Shown: piece by piece, positions 34,357 through 47,412 of the stretch
How the letters are laid out: every line of letters starts with the position of its first letter
Numbering within the stretch: the first letter of the stretch is position 1
Origin: Pristionchus mayeri
Lineage: Eukaryota > Nematoda > Chromadorea > Rhabditida > Neodiplogasteridae
DNA length: 64,000 nucleotides
Direction: 5' to 3'
NCBI GenBank assembly: GCA_036245805.1
Contig: BTRK01000006.1
Coordinates: 40,304,901-40,368,900 of the forward strand
The notes under the pieces: model-generated
Told to the model about the DNA's origin: nothing
Seen by the model: the letters and a program-made list of their open reading frames with translations, nothing else
The model's database searches: none
Position numbers and translations under genes: made by a program

Positions 34357-35179
34357 GACCAACTGTCTATGGTTCACTGTTGTACGTTGCTACTGAAAGG
34401 ACTCAAAAGATCTCGCTACTACTGCTAGCAATTTTCGATGTGATTGCACTAATGGTTCGTCATGTTTTCTAACATGAAATTCAAGTTGACAGATGGTTGT
34501 AACCTCATTTCTACAATCTTCGAAAGGATACAATCAAACATTCTTCAAGTCTTCTTTGGCGACGCGCCATCAGGTTCATTATATTTTAATTTAAAAGTTA
34601 TTACTTATTTGCATTTTCATTTTACAGTTAAAAGAGGTGATATCTCTCACTCGAGTGCTCATTCCCATCTGTTGTTCCTCACTCGTCTTCAAGTTTTCCG
34701 TTCTGATTCTGGAATATTTCGCATTCGGAAATCTGGATATTCTCGACCTTCTCTTCATGATAATTCGATTTGTCAGTTTCATTTTCACATTTTTTAAATT
34801 CAAATTTTAGAACCATATTTTACATAAAAAATCAGTATCTTTATTTCGAAGATAGTCTTTAAACAAAAAAATAATTATATTTATGCTAACAAAGGTTCAG
34901 TTTTGCACAGCACCTGCAATTGTGGAGCCATTGTTGCTGCTCACTCGTCATAAGCTACTGCAGAAGAGAATAGGAAAATTGTTTGGTATGCATTTACATA
35001 ACGATTATTGGCATTATTGCCTAAATATCTCACGTCAGACCAACTTCACTTGCAAAAAAGCAATCTCAGGTATATCAGCGATCGACAGAACAGAAACAGA
35101 TGTTAGGGATTCTGCAACGATCGGAAACATCTATTTTGATTCCTTCAAGAGAGATATTGAGAAGAAAAGAAAGAGTTAA
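34357..35179 (+). pseudogene. C-terminal half of a chemoreceptor (srab/sra-like)
   Basis: Exons 34357-34454, 34493-34573, 34628-34771, 34895-34985 and 35070-35179 stay in one frame of about 174 residues and end with TAA. The sequence runs through a membrane segment (KISLLLLAIFDVIALM), the inner loop FFKSSLATRHQLKEVISLTR and LIPICCSSLVFKFSVLILEY, as in sra/srab/srb receptors. It then has a last membrane part and the tail GNIYFDSFKRDIEKK. Three or more N-terminal membrane segments are missing because the gene starts exactly at the breakpoint of the repeat unit at 34354. Without a start it is probably dead, although the remaining exons have no stop. Confidence 0.7.
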
Positions 35180-35599
35180 ATATATTTGAAAGTTAACTAA
35201 TCACGTCATTCTTATGAATATTCTGAAATACGTATGTTGCATCTTTTTGAATTCGAACTTGAAGACTGATAAATATGTCCATTTTAAATATGCTTTATAA
35301 ATCTCAATCTTAAATCTCATTCTGATCATCTGGGTTCGGTAAAAATCATATATTCCGACTATAAATATTCCCTCTAAACCGATAAGTCGCAGGAGAGGAA
35401 TTTCGCGTGAAGCTGGAAGAATTGGCGGAAAATACCGTAAATGGCATCGATGTTATTGAAAGTAAGATATCTGTGAGATTCCGTTGTTGGCACGCAACGA
35501 TCATCCACTATATAGTCAGATGAAGAAAGGAAATGTATGAATTCGTCTGAAGTAGAAATGGGATCGGCGAAATTTCTCCTTTATCAGAAGAAGTCACAT
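35180..35599. other. Intergenic, nothing recognised
   Basis: AT-rich sequence without a convincing exon. A short frame near 35400-35460 (EEFRVKLEELAENTVNGIDVI) is open but isolated. Confidence 0.35.
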
Positions 35600-36450
35600 T
35601 GATAGTATACTTATTTCCCCTCCGAGCTCATTCACGAAATGAGTTTCATGGAGAGGAAGAGAGCATTAAATTGATAGTGTGAAAGGAAATGCAAATGAAT
35701 TTTTTTCAATAAAACATACTACAATTGTCCCGAACACCAACGAGTAGTTTTGATGACGTTGTGTAAATATTATTGTAGTCGTAGATTTGTTATGTCCTAT
35801 TGGAGAGATGTTCCTTGGTGAAGGGTCACTGACATTCATTGGCTGTACCTGATTGAAGAGTCGCCGATGATTGCGAAATCTGGAAAAAGTAATTCCCATG
35901 ATTTCAAAATATAGAAAATAATAACCTTTCTTGTGTTTTTATTGATTTAATGAAATATAGACTCTCCGTGTAGAGAAGATAATAGAGATGGTATATGCAT
36001 CTGAAAAGTTAGCAGATATTCTATTATTCGGGAGTCAATTGAAAAGAAAATATGGCAAAGCAAAAGGAATGAATGAGAGGACCAATTAACAGCCGACTTA
36101 GAAGTGAATGATAATTGGGACTGCGAACTAGAAGGGAGAAAATCTCCTTCCCTTACTCTACATAAGGCCTGACATATTGCACGTGTGTTATTGAGAATAT
36201 TTTCAAGAAATCGAAGGCTTCTCCTCTCCCTCCTCTTCCCTCCTCATCTTCATGGCGTCTAACAACGCAGAAGACGATGGAGCACGGGAAAGAAGGAGAG
36301 TACAGAGTGTAGGGAAGGGAGTTGAAATGGAGCGAACAAGAGTCCTGACGTCGGTCGTATAGCTGAGATGTGTGATATTGGCCTCATTCCCATGTCAACG
36401 AAAGTATGATTCATGCGTCATGCACAGAGTGCGTCATCCGGGGTGGACAA
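35600..36450. repeat. Decayed unit E
   Basis: Diverged flank (35720-35880), TATGCATCTGAAAAGTTAGC (35994-36013) and promoter-like blocks (36170-36400) occur in the normal order. No family exons follow. Confidence 0.5.
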
Positions 36451-36499
36451 GAAAATGAACTTGAAAGAAAATGAAAGAAAAGAAAATGAAAGAAAATGA

Positions 36500-37500
36500 A
36501 CCGTGTAAAAGAAGGATATTTATTCAATACAAAATAATACAATCGATAACCCAGACGAGAGCATATGATAAATGACATAGATGCGCTTATCCTTATACTT
36601 GTCATACAGAAACGGACGGATTCCTTGGTGCTGACAACCATTCACCGATGCTTGTGCATCCTGTAAAAACAGAACGTCAAGGTTGTCTCTGTTTCAAAAT
36701 CTCGCATCTTTAAAGTTACCCAACAAGGACGAAATTGACCCATTATTTTTTGTCCTCCATCGAATAGCCGATGGTTGAATTAGTATAGAATGAATATACA
36801 AAAATGCTAAAAATCAATAATAGCCTCAAGGGAAACCCGGAAATGATCCGCGCTCTCTCTCACTTTTACATACTCTCTCGTGGACGCGACGGGATCAGGG
36901 TGAGATCAGGGTTTCGTCCTTGTTGGGTAACTTTAATGATACTTAATCATACATTACCTTTCTTGTTTTGATGTATTATATTACAATGTACACTTTCCAT
37001 GCAGTAAAGCGAATAGAGATGATGTATGCATCTGAAAAGTTTGGAAATATTTCGAGATATATTCATATGAAGTTAATTGGATACAAAAATGCAGGACAAG
37101 ATTTGAATGAAGAGGCGGAACGATTCCCCTCCAATTATATTGTGAATGATAACTGAGAATGAGAGCTAGAGGGGGGACAGGCTCTCCCTCTCTTGCTCTA
37201 GATGTTATTGAGAATATTTTCAAGCAATCGAAGGCTCCTCCTCTCGCTCATCTCTTCTCCCCTCTTCAATATCTTCATCGCGTGTGTCAACGTAGAAGAC
37301 GATAGAGCACAGGCAAGGCAGAGAGTGAAGAGTGAAGACAGGAGAGTTTAAATGGACCGAATGAGAGTCATGATGACGATCGTATAGTTGAGATGCGTGA
37401 TATTGACTTCACTCCTCTTTCAAGGAAAGTATGATTCATGCGTCATGCACCACGTATGCAATATGGTGTGGACTATCACCTTCATTCCCCCTTTCAAGGC
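36500..37500. repeat. Decayed unit F
   Basis: It has the same block order, with the flank at 36540-36660, the TGTATGCATCTGAAAAGTT block at 37022-37040 and the promoter block at 37200-37480. A TTAA MITE splits it (36714-36932). No gene exons remain. Confidence 0.5.
36714..36932. mobile_element. 219-bp TTAA MITE
   Basis: Terminal inverted repeats AGTTACCCAACAAGGACGAA lie directly inside TTAA at 36710-36713 and 36933-36936. The inside is short and non-coding. The target site and size fit a piggyBac-type MITE, a different family from the elements at 7740 and 47929. Confidence 0.8.
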
Positions 37501-37771
37501 ATTATTGCTTGTTGTTGAATCTATCGCGTACATTACAAAAAAAGCTCCATGAGTATCGTACATTTACGATGTTGATTACGGTCACATGGGGGGAATGATC
37601 TAATTATTTCAAGTCATGAAAGCAACAACATCCTACGGGAACGACATACTAAGACTATTTCATACTCCCGGCAACAATTAAATATGGTCGTGTGACATTC
37701 GTACACCTCTAGCGGCAATACAGTCACATTGGAGACAGTAACGGCGCTACTTTCCCTCCTGCCTGTTAAAG

Positions 37772-40700
37772 ATGTTCGCCAATCCGACCCTGAATGTGAG
37801 TTGAGATATCAAATATTAGGCTGTCAGGAAAGTAATTGTAGGTTTGGACCTTGATGTTTGAACCAACCTAAAACGATTTTTATTAAAGATCTCAAGCTAG
37901 CTCGTTAGTGCTTATTAGGGGTTGACTTGGCCAATATGTGCCTGTGTTCACATCGCTTCATGCTTTTTGGGTTTCCGAAAAATTCAAGTTTTTTCATATG
38001 TGAAATTTTCTCTATTTTCTGAAATTTTTTTTGCCTCTCGTATTTTGAGGGGAATAATGGCTTTAACTTTTCATCTAGTCATGTGAGAAGCCCATTCGCA
38101 GTTCTTTCGACAATTAGGTCTAAGGCCGTTCTATCCTCAACATAGCACGATTTACACACCATTTAATTCAACTCCTACCGAGTTAACACTTCTCAATCGA
38201 TAATTTTTCCTGCATCGATGATTATTCAGATTGTTTTCTCTATAAGTGCGCTTCCATGATACACTATGGAGCTACCAATTACTGAGAAATATTTCAACTC
38301 TCGCCTTTTCTACTTTTAGAAAACATGGACTTTCAGGATTGTTGAATAAAGGTCAACATAGCCAAAATTTCGACTTTTGGAGTACGGTGAATGAATACGT
38401 TTCCTCAAAAGCGAGCCATCCCCTGACTCAGCCCTGCCGAATACTGGTACATAAAGAGTAGCTCTAACATGTAACCACAAAAGTTAGGACCTTTAACCAA
38501 TGCTGGAATCAGGAAGTTGTCATATAGTCGAATTTCGACGTTCAAATTTCAGCTTCAGGGTGGTGAAAGTTGCATGTTTTAACAGAAGTATTGCAAATAC
38601 ATATAAACAATATTTTAAGCTGAGCACTAAAGGTGCTTTTAGTTTTACTGCATTTGGTTTCCATAAGTTTATTGTTACGGGTACAAGCTCAGCTCAAGCA
38701 TTTATGATGACGTTCCGTAAGGGCCAATGTCACAAATGACCGAATTTTCAGACAGGCCTTTCGTTACGGATCAGATTGATAGATTGTAATGTGCGTATGT
38801 AGTACTTTTTGCACATCACATAAAATTTGCCATATCTTAGTTCCCCATGGATTGCTGGGCCAAAATGGCATCAGTGCTACTCTGCATTGATATAATTTTA
38901 ACTTCAACCTGTATCATCAATGCCGAATGGAAAGGCTTGAACCAATGTGCGATGAAAAGAGTATCCAAGGACTCAACGAGTATAAACATCAGTATGATAA
39001 TCATGAGGAAACAAAGAGCGGGGTTGCTCAGAATCGAAAATTCGAAAATCTACAATTACTTTCCTGACAACCTGATACAAATATATTAATCAAACTATTT
39101 TTACAGCTATTCATCGATCTTATCCGATACGCTGCTTTTGGTGAGATCTCAGCTTTGAAACGAAGTAAATCATATTTTCCAGTTCTGTGCATCCTCTTCA
39201 ATGGAATGCTACTGCGGATGATATCCATGGTGATTTCCATTTAGAGTATGCCATTGGGTGCGCGCTTCAACTGGATACCAATTACACATTAGAGTTCGTG
39301 ATGCGGGTAACAATCTTTTCATTTGTGACACTCTTCCCCCCCCCCCTCCCCTGGACAGGCCAGAGAGTAGGCTTAATGAAAATATTTTGCCGTATATCGA
39401 TGTGATCAGATTAGATCAATATCAAATTTTCGCCGAAGTCATGACTTAACAAAACTTCTGCAGCCTTTCCATAGCGACCTCGGCACTTATCGATTCCTGC
39501 TGCTCGCTTTTGTCTCTGTTGACATCTTCTCCGGACTCATTCACTTTCTGGTCGTACCTGTGAGTCAATCGATCAGTTTTACTTATGACTAGTGTGATAT
39601 CATGCCTGTGAGAGCAAACGAGATAACACTAGTTCAATTTTTCAATATCTTTCTACACATAAATCTGATAAAATTATCATAAAATTGAGGTGAGCAAAAA
39701 TACTTGAGGTCCCGGAAGTATACAAGAACGCTTTCGTGATGGGCGGGCATGGCTCGTGGACTTCCAGGTTTGTATTTGTTAATATTTTTAGCAACCAACT
39801 TAGATGATTGCAGAACTGCCATAGGCATAGTGTGGCCGATTGCCTTCTCGCTGCCCTTTCCCATGCTCTCGTTCAACTTCGCCTATCGACTGATTGCAGT
39901 CAAGCAGTGAGAACTGAAACAAATTTCGTAGGAATATCCACTGAAAGACTCAACAAATTTGAAAATATGTATTTTTCTTTCAAGATTTCGGAAAACGAAA
40001 CCACGGTATCTTAATTGTGCACACTCACATGAAACTGAAGCGGAAAAAGCGCAAAACGAAGAGACGAGGAGGAGAATATGGAACTTCTACTTCAGTCCCT
40101 TCTCCCTGCGCTCCTTCAGCTCTCCTCGAGTCATCGTCTTGCTTGTCTCGATTGTCGTTGTCCATGCTCTATTATGGTACTCACCTTCCTATCAATCGTA
40201 TTTTCTTGATCATTCTATTTTTACGGTTTACGAGAGGAAATGGACACGTCATTGGGGTGCATTAGAATTGGTCATTTTAAAATTCAAAAGTCAGTAAGGA
40301 ACTTATGAATTTAGAGCGCTTCTTTTTCACCCTCTACAGAGTTCTAAAATAATACAGCGCATTCAAAAGGAGAGAAAGATGGTTGAAACAATTTAGAGAA
40401 TGAAGTGCATGAATGAAGTCATACATGCTCACTCGCGAGTTACTCTGGGAGATTCAGTATGTGTTATGCCATCAAAATGCAGTTCGACGTTCATCAGGGC
40501 CTCAATCTCTCGCTGCCTCGGATTCGATGACGAGTCGAGTCAGGCGTATGTCAACGACTTCTTCACTTCTACTGGAAGTGTCTCGGCGTACCTCAACCAC
40601 GACATCGCCGATATCAATGACTACATCCTCTTCGTATTTTGTGTAACGATGCATTTATAGTCACAAAAAGCAGAAGAGTCACTTGTGTAGCTCTTCATAT

Positions 40701-42662
40701 TTTCGATTACAAGGATCACTTTTTTTGCTCGAAAATCTAGGAAATCCAAAAAATTTATCAAAAAAATCTTGCAAATTGTGACAATTTTCTAGCTATTGTG
40801 CTATGTGTATTTCATAAGGCACGGATGAGAACTGTCGGATGAGATGAGAACCAAAAAGTACCATTATCCAATATTTTGACATACGGTTCCCACTCTGCCA
40901 ATACGTCCTCTATGAAAGTACTATGGAAGGGCATTATTTTTGGCTCTCATCCGACGGTTCTCTTCCGACCTATAACAGTGCCATTAATAATTAAGATATT
41001 TATCTCCATTTTTGCACTCTCTCTATAGCGCACTTTGTGAAATGACAGTATTTCGAAACGCTCCTCCAAAATACCCTTCGAAACACTACAAAATGCAACT
41101 GTAAATATCGAAATTCAGGACCACGGCTTCCTCAACGGCGTTCGCTGGGTGAACGTCCTCGGGTCGTTCATGCTCTTCCTTCCCGGAGACTTGGCGTACA
41201 AATTTATGGGCTACGCCTCCTACAATATCGTGCAATGCCTGAACAAAGTGAGAAAAGTTGTAAAAAGAAACTCAACTTGTTAAAATTAGTCTTTTTCGTT
41301 TCACGCTTATGAAACCCAACCGGGCGAAGGAGTGTATGAAATGAAGGAACGTAGACCCTATTTGCGAACTTAAAAAGACATATTGCAAATTGACCTGTTA
41401 GTTTGATTAACTATTTCTAGAGTCGAAACATGAGCGAGCGATTTCATCATCAGCACGTCCAGCTATTTCGAGCTCTCGTTCTCCAGGTTCGTACTTTTAC
41501 CTTTGATTATCATCGCCATCGTCGCTGGTAAAGAGAGATTAGGAAAGATAGACCAAAATAGTTTGGTTTTGTTGCTCGAAAACAAAACAATTCTCTCGGT
41601 GCGTGGTCGTAATTCGTTGTTGACTCCGACAGAAAATATTGGGGACGTTGGGGTTTAAATTTCGCAACATTTGCAAATTGATAATGAAACTAGGAACAAG
41701 AAACATAGCTACTCGTAGCCCGTCCATCAAGACTGTTTCGGGGGTTTGCTGTCCCGAACTGGTTTACTCTCTATTATCCTTTGAGGCCATCACGCCCTTC
41801 TTCACTTCATACATTCCGAATATTCTGTGCGGAATGATGCCGTTTTTTGGTTTGTCTAATTTTTTCTGACTTTTATTAGAGTACGAAAACGATACCACGG
41901 TATGTTCATTCCATACATACTCTTGCACAAAATTGTATGAACCTATAGATGGCTTTGCAAGAAATGTCTCTTCATTAGACGCGTTCCCTTCTCGATCTTG
42001 GCGTGTGATCGTGCTGAATGAAGCGGCGGCCCTGCTTCGGTTCCTGACCACAGTCCCTCCCCCTCTCCCTCATCTAGCCCACATACTCCTAGGTATTCTC
42101 CCTGATTTTCGGACGCTCAACCCCTCAAGGAGCGGGGATGGGAAATTAGAGGGGGGGAGGTATCCAGAAACCGACGAAGCGCCGAAGCGACATTTATATC
42201 GAAGCGGTCACAATGTGAAGTGAAGAGACAATGGGTCGAATTGCTTAGGCCATAATCATGTCGAAATCTATTTTAGGTGTCGATTTCCCGCTCTTCTCCG
42301 TGCTAATTCCCGTGCTCTGCGCTTTCCATCCGGTGCTCGATGCTCTCATCATGCTAGCCACGGTCTCCCAGTTCAGGTTCGACGTCTCCTACTACAGGCT
42401 ATATTACACAGTGATAAAATTAACGCATTAAAAAACAATTATTTGACGTGTTTATATTTTAATCTTAAAAGAAGAACTCCCTCCCTGATTGTATAATATA
42501 TTTTTAAAAATTATTATCTGCACCAAATAATTGAAATATATATTCAGAAATACCATGATGGAATGGATTCGATGTCACTATCAGCGAAGAAATTCGAGAG
42601 TAATCGTTGTCGAAGAGGAAAGGGCTGTCGACGAGCGCGGAAGAAGGAAATCGATGTTTTAA
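37772..42662 (+). CDS. Serpentine chemoreceptor, str-like (13 exons)
   Basis: Exons 37772-37795, 39107-39140, 39183-39229, 39464-39559, 39709-39767, 39814-39906, 39985-40176, 40498-40642, 41119-41247, 41421-41486, 41786-41849, 42277-42376 and 42548-42662 join in one frame of 387 residues. Str marks are LGTYRFLLLAFVSVDIFSGL (TM2), FNFAYRLIAV (TM3), VIVLLVSIVVVHALLW (TM4), HHQHVQLFRALVLQ before TM6, and HPVLDALIMLATVSQFR at the TM7 end. It belongs to the str/srh-type superfamily of ciliary chemoreceptors. The first exon is only eight codons, and the 1.26-kb mariner sits in intron 1. About 40 residues in exon 7 (after AVKQFRKTKPRYL) are extra compared with typical members and could hide a missed intron. 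No stops or frame breaks were found. Confidence 0.8.
37816..39075. mobile_element. Mariner-sized element in intron 1 of the str-like gene
   Basis: The 1260-bp element is flanked by TA (37814-37815 and 39076-39077). Its ends read TTAGGCTGTCAGGAAAGTAA and, inward from the right, TCAGGTTGTCAGGAAAGTAA. The length equals that of a mariner, but I cannot find transposase motifs. It starts 20 bases after the donor and ends 31 bases before the acceptor, so splice sites were spared. Confidence 0.85.
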
Positions 42663-42822
42663 TTCGAAATATCTACTTGTCGCAATAAATATTTGTTTCG
42701 CATTAATAGATTTCGAATTGCGTGTTGGGTAAGCTTGTGAAAAATTATGAACCATCACAACCTGATATTATCAAACGAACGTTGCGACTACAGTAGTCGC
42801 GATACGGAGTGTAAAATATTAT

Positions 42823-43347
42823 ACAGTACCGCTCGATCGCCTTCCTAACGGGCGAGGCGCGGCGAATCGCCAAACGTCGCCTCAACTTTGATGCGGTCTA
42901 AATCACCTTAAAATGCATATTTTTGGGGCAATTTTTGGGTGTGGGCTTTTCAGCAGCGCAAATAAATATGTGAAATCTGCTTTCAAAAATATTGACTTTG
43001 ATCTATGGGCATCATTCGAGTGTCTCTCCCCTCCCCTCCCCTCATTTGCATACATTTCCTCATTCCAAATCTCCATCTTTCGAAGGAGCGGTATCGTAGG
43101 GAAATGAGGGGAAGAGAGGGGAGAAAGACTCGAATGATAACCTCTGGGACATAGCTCAAAATAAATGTTTTCGAAAGCAGATTTCGCAGAATCATTCACG
43201 CAGATGAGAGAAGCCCACAGCCAAAAATAGCCCCAAAATATACACTTTGAAGCTGGTTTAGGCCACTTCAAAGTCGAGGCGACGTGAGGCGACTCGCCGC
43301 GACTCGCCGCGCGTCGCCCGTTAGGGAGACGATTGAGCGGTACTGTA
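42823..43347. mobile_element. Short foldback element
   Basis: Arms begin TACAGTACCGCTCGATCGCC and end with the reverse complement near 43325-43347. The middle holds CCCCTCCCCTCATTTGCATA and its inverted partner. No target duplication is certain and no coding region is present. Confidence 0.65.
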
Positions 43348-43669
43348 CATTCGACCAAAATCGAGAAGTGGTCTATGTAAATGGTCAGAGAACACAGAGG
43401 TGGGGAAGGGAAGAGGAGAGGAGCGGGCGTACCCTTGCCGTCTTCCGATTTACCTACAGTATTCTCGTCATTGCTCAGGGATTTCCGCGCGGGATCCTCC
43501 GTAGTTTTGGGTGCTTTAACTTTCCATTTCTGAAATAGCTCCTTTCTTCAACTTCATATTTTATTTCTCTGAATTTATTTTTGTTATTCGCACATCACAT
43601 TTGGCAACATTGGAAGTTGACGGAAAAGATAACAACAAATAAATTAGATTGTATTTATATTTTATTGAT

Positions 43670-46600
43670 ATAGCACACGTATCACGAGTCAGTGGAGGTG
43701 TGCGGGAACATTTTCAAAAAAGTTGTGAATATCGTTCATATTGCTGTGGTAGAATACCCTAGAAGTGAGATTTCGAATAACATAGGTCATTATTCCCAAA
43801 GCCGGCTTTTAGAAATTTTCCGGTTTTGCACCTGGCTATCGTGTATTATCGTAGCTCCCAGGTGAGCTACAGATATGGCGTTTAGCTCAAAATGTGCGGA
43901 AAATTATTTCCTGCAACTTTTATGTTGTACACGAGACATTTGGACAACATTTTAAAAATTTATGAGTTTAAAACTCATTTTGTCAACAAATTAAAAATAT
44001 TTTCTCTGGCAAGCAGTGGAGCGCAGCAGAATTTTAATGCAGATTTTGAAACAACAAGTCTATGTGTATGATATAAAAATATAAAAGCCTAATTCGAAGT
44101 GCCTCCAACTTTGCACTCTGAAGAAAAAGTCGAAAAATGACATTTTACAGAACGTTGATTTTTCTTCTTTAATTGTTCAGAAATTTTTGTTAGAGTTAAT
44201 TGAAGTATGCACAACTAATTATAAATGATATTGCTTCGCGAAATTATTAATTTTGTCGAATTTCGAGGTAACTAGCCCTAAATATGCATTACAATGTTCA
44301 TTCTCGAATTAGTATCCTCAATAATGAGATTTACCTACTTTACTCAACTCTAACAACAATTTTTGAACAGTTATAGAATAAAAATCAACGTTCTGAAAAA
44401 TGTCATTTTCGACTTTTTCTTCAGAGGGCCAAGTTTGAGTTAAACTTACTAAGTTGGAGGCACTTTGAATTTGGCTTTTATATTTTTATATCATACACAT
44501 AGACTTGTTGTTTCATAATCTGCATTAAAATTCTGCTGCGCTCCACTGCTTGCCAGAGAATATATTTTTAATTTGTTGACGAAATGAGTTTTTTACTCAT
44601 ATTTAGGGTCCACAACGTGGATAGCCGATGTTTCGGAATCTGGACAAAAGTGGGTTAAAAGTCCCATAGGGTCTCAATAACATCCTCCTTTTGGAATTAG
44701 ATCGATATCTCATCTCTAAAGCGAGATACAGCTCGAGAAGCACGCGCGACGAGCACAACGGGAGAGGGGGGAAAGGCGAGACGAGAGGAAAAGTGGGCGG
44801 AGTCAATCTCTCCTCTCTTCTCCTCTCCCCTTTGTCGCACCCCCCTCCATTATTCCGCCGATTTCGCTATGCAAATGAGTGAAATACCGTTCTAATCTTC
44901 GCTTAAGATATCCCCCGATGCTTTTGTGTGTATTGTAGGAGCATTCAAGTAAAAAAAATCACATTTATCGATTAGGGGTGCTCCTTAGCCACAATTCACG
45001 CGCAAAACAACAGAAATTAGCACAATAAAATAAGAAAGCGAGTGAATGGTGCCATCAGACCATTTAATTCTCAGAAAGGCATGGCAACTAAGGAACAGGG
45101 TATGGATACGGTAGGGAGGCAATGGATACTGTAAGTGGTCAGAGAAGGCCGAGATAGGTAAAAAGATAGAAGAGGGTAGGGGAGGAGAAAATACAGACTA
45201 CGGAAAACAACCAGACGAAATACGAAGGCAAGCACCTACGAGGGAAACATTCGTGCTGAGCACAAGAACAAAGATCAACGATCGACAGAAAATAAAAATT
45301 TCTGAGAACAAGAAAAAAAATTGCAATAATTAGTCATAAATAACTCTATTTAAAACTTTGGAATTAAAATATCTGATATACTCTGAATAATATGATATAA
45401 AAGATCGATCTACAATAAGAAATGCAATGACTATGCAGGCTGACAAAGAAAGTTTAAATTGGTGGGCAAGTGGATCAGAGAAGATTTTCGAGCAAGTCGA
45501 ACAATAATCGTTTAGGGAGGACTCTAACTGGGAAAGGGGGGGGGGTGGTCGAAGGAAATTAGGGGAAATGGAGGTGACCAAACTGGTCTCACCTCTCCTG
45601 ACGATCGAAGAGACGGCTCCATCCTCTCTCACGTCTTCTTCCAATCGATGCTCATGCCGGAATGGCTCTGAAAAAAGTAGATTTTACAATTTTTTTAAAC
45701 AATGCGCACATGGAAACCACTATCTCCATATAAATGCCTACCAAGTTAATCGTGCAAATAAGAAATACGACTAGGAAAATAACTAAAAGCGGCGGAAAAT
45801 CTAACGAATTGGACGAACCAAAGCATCACGGATGTATACAACGCGTTAGAGTGCATGAATAGATTGATAGCGAAACATAAAGGTTATAAAGGTTAGCTAA
45901 GAAGAGTAATCAATAATCACAGCAATACTTACTTACGCGTTAGAGATGGAGCGAAAAACGGATCAGGCCGGCTAATCATATCAATTATAAGTGTTGAACG
46001 CATCGAAACCGCACCAAAACGGGAATAATGATAGACCAGTTCACGTAGACTAGGAACAAGCAAGATAATGCATAAAATAATCGATGAAAACGCGAAAAAA
46101 ATCTATAAATCGATAAAACAAGTAGCCGAATATATCGTTCCGACAGTATCTGTTCAATGCCTCCTCGACGGTAAATACCGCAGCTTCCTTAGGAATTAAC
46201 GTAATTTCTCCCGGAGCTTCAAAAAAATTTCAAATGAGGAGCACAATTAAACGAAAGTATAAATCTTCGTTTGCTTTCGCGTTTTGGACTGATATGAGAC
46301 CATTAAATATGAATATTGCCCGACGAACTTATAATTTTTCTTATAAACGGCTTTTTAACCTCATTTTTTCAATTTTGACCTACTTACAGGAGTCAGACCT
46401 AGTTCGTCGACCAACCACTCGATTTGTCTCGGGGAAAGCTATCGAATTCTTTTTTGGTCGACCGTTTTGGTCGCGAATTACGCATGTGCTCCTCAAATCT
46501 CGCTTTAGAGGGGAGAACTGTCCGAGCCAAGTGGGCGGAGCTTGTGGTGTCTACTCATATTTTTTTAAAAAGTTGTCCAAACGTCTCGTGTACAATATAA

Positions 46601-46860
46601 AAGTTGCAGGAAATAATTTTCCGCACATTTTGAGCTAAACGCCATATCTGTAGCTCACCTGGGATCTGATATACACGATAGCCAGGTGCAAAACCGAAAA
46701 ATTTCTAAAAGCCGGCTCTGGGACTAATGACCTATGTTATTCGAAATCTTACTTCTAGCGTATTCTACCACAACAATATGAACGATATTCGGCACAACTT
46801 TTTCGAAAATGTTCCAGAGGAGGTAATTTTTCATCCACCGACTCGTGATACGCGTGATAG
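43670..46860. mobile_element. Nested foldback, ~3.2 kb
   Basis: The outer arms 43670-43960 and 46560-46860 are reverse complements (TATCACGAGTCAGTGGAGG at the left edge). Inside, 43975-44270 and 44310-44605 form a second palindrome. About 1.9 kb (44606-46550) without internal symmetry or a recognisable gene sits between the inner palindrome and the right outer arm, probably a later insertion. GA-rich and low-complexity stretches fill 44740-45600. Confidence 0.65.
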
Positions 46861-46890
46861 GTTTTGGGGCTGGATTGTTTCTTGAAATTG

Positions 46891-47363
46891 AAGATATCAT
46901 ACACTGCAATCTCAACGGTACGCCGAAATAGCTGAGACGCACTGAAACTCTCAACTGTCTCGAGGCTCGTACGAGCTTCTAAGCCAATATTTCTGTTAAT
47001 CCTTATAAGCTTAGATTTTACATGATTTATTATCTTGATAGCAAATTTAAAATCAGTAAAATAATGAATATTTTATGTTGAAAACAGCGTCAAGAAGTTT
47101 AACTGTGTTTAGTGAAAACCGGCGACGCTTTTTTCGCCCGTTTTCGCTAAACACAGTAAAACTTATTGATTTTTTTCAGCATTAAATATTCATTATTTTA
47201 ATGATTATAGATTATCGATAGAGATAATATGATGTGGAAAATATCGGATAAGAAGGATTAACAGAAATATTAGCTTAGAAGCTCATAGGAGCCTTGAGAC
47301 AGTTGAGAGTCTCAGTGCGTCTCTGTTATTTCGGTGTACCGTTGAGATTGCAGTGTATGATAG
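46891..47363. mobile_element. Foldback element, ~0.47 kb
   Basis: Arms of about 220 bp mirror each other (ACTGCAATCTCAACGGTAC at 46903 and its complement at 47336-47354), centred near 47127 on GAAAACCGGCG / CGCCCGTTTTC. It has no coding region. Confidence 0.7.
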
Positions 47364-47412
47364 ACCGACGGAAACTCGTGGCGAAGAGTATGAGACACCT
47401 ACGATTCAGAAA

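Noticed and set aside
41764..42051. 95-codon minus-strand open frame
   Set aside because: It is antisense to the TM6 exon of the str-like receptor.
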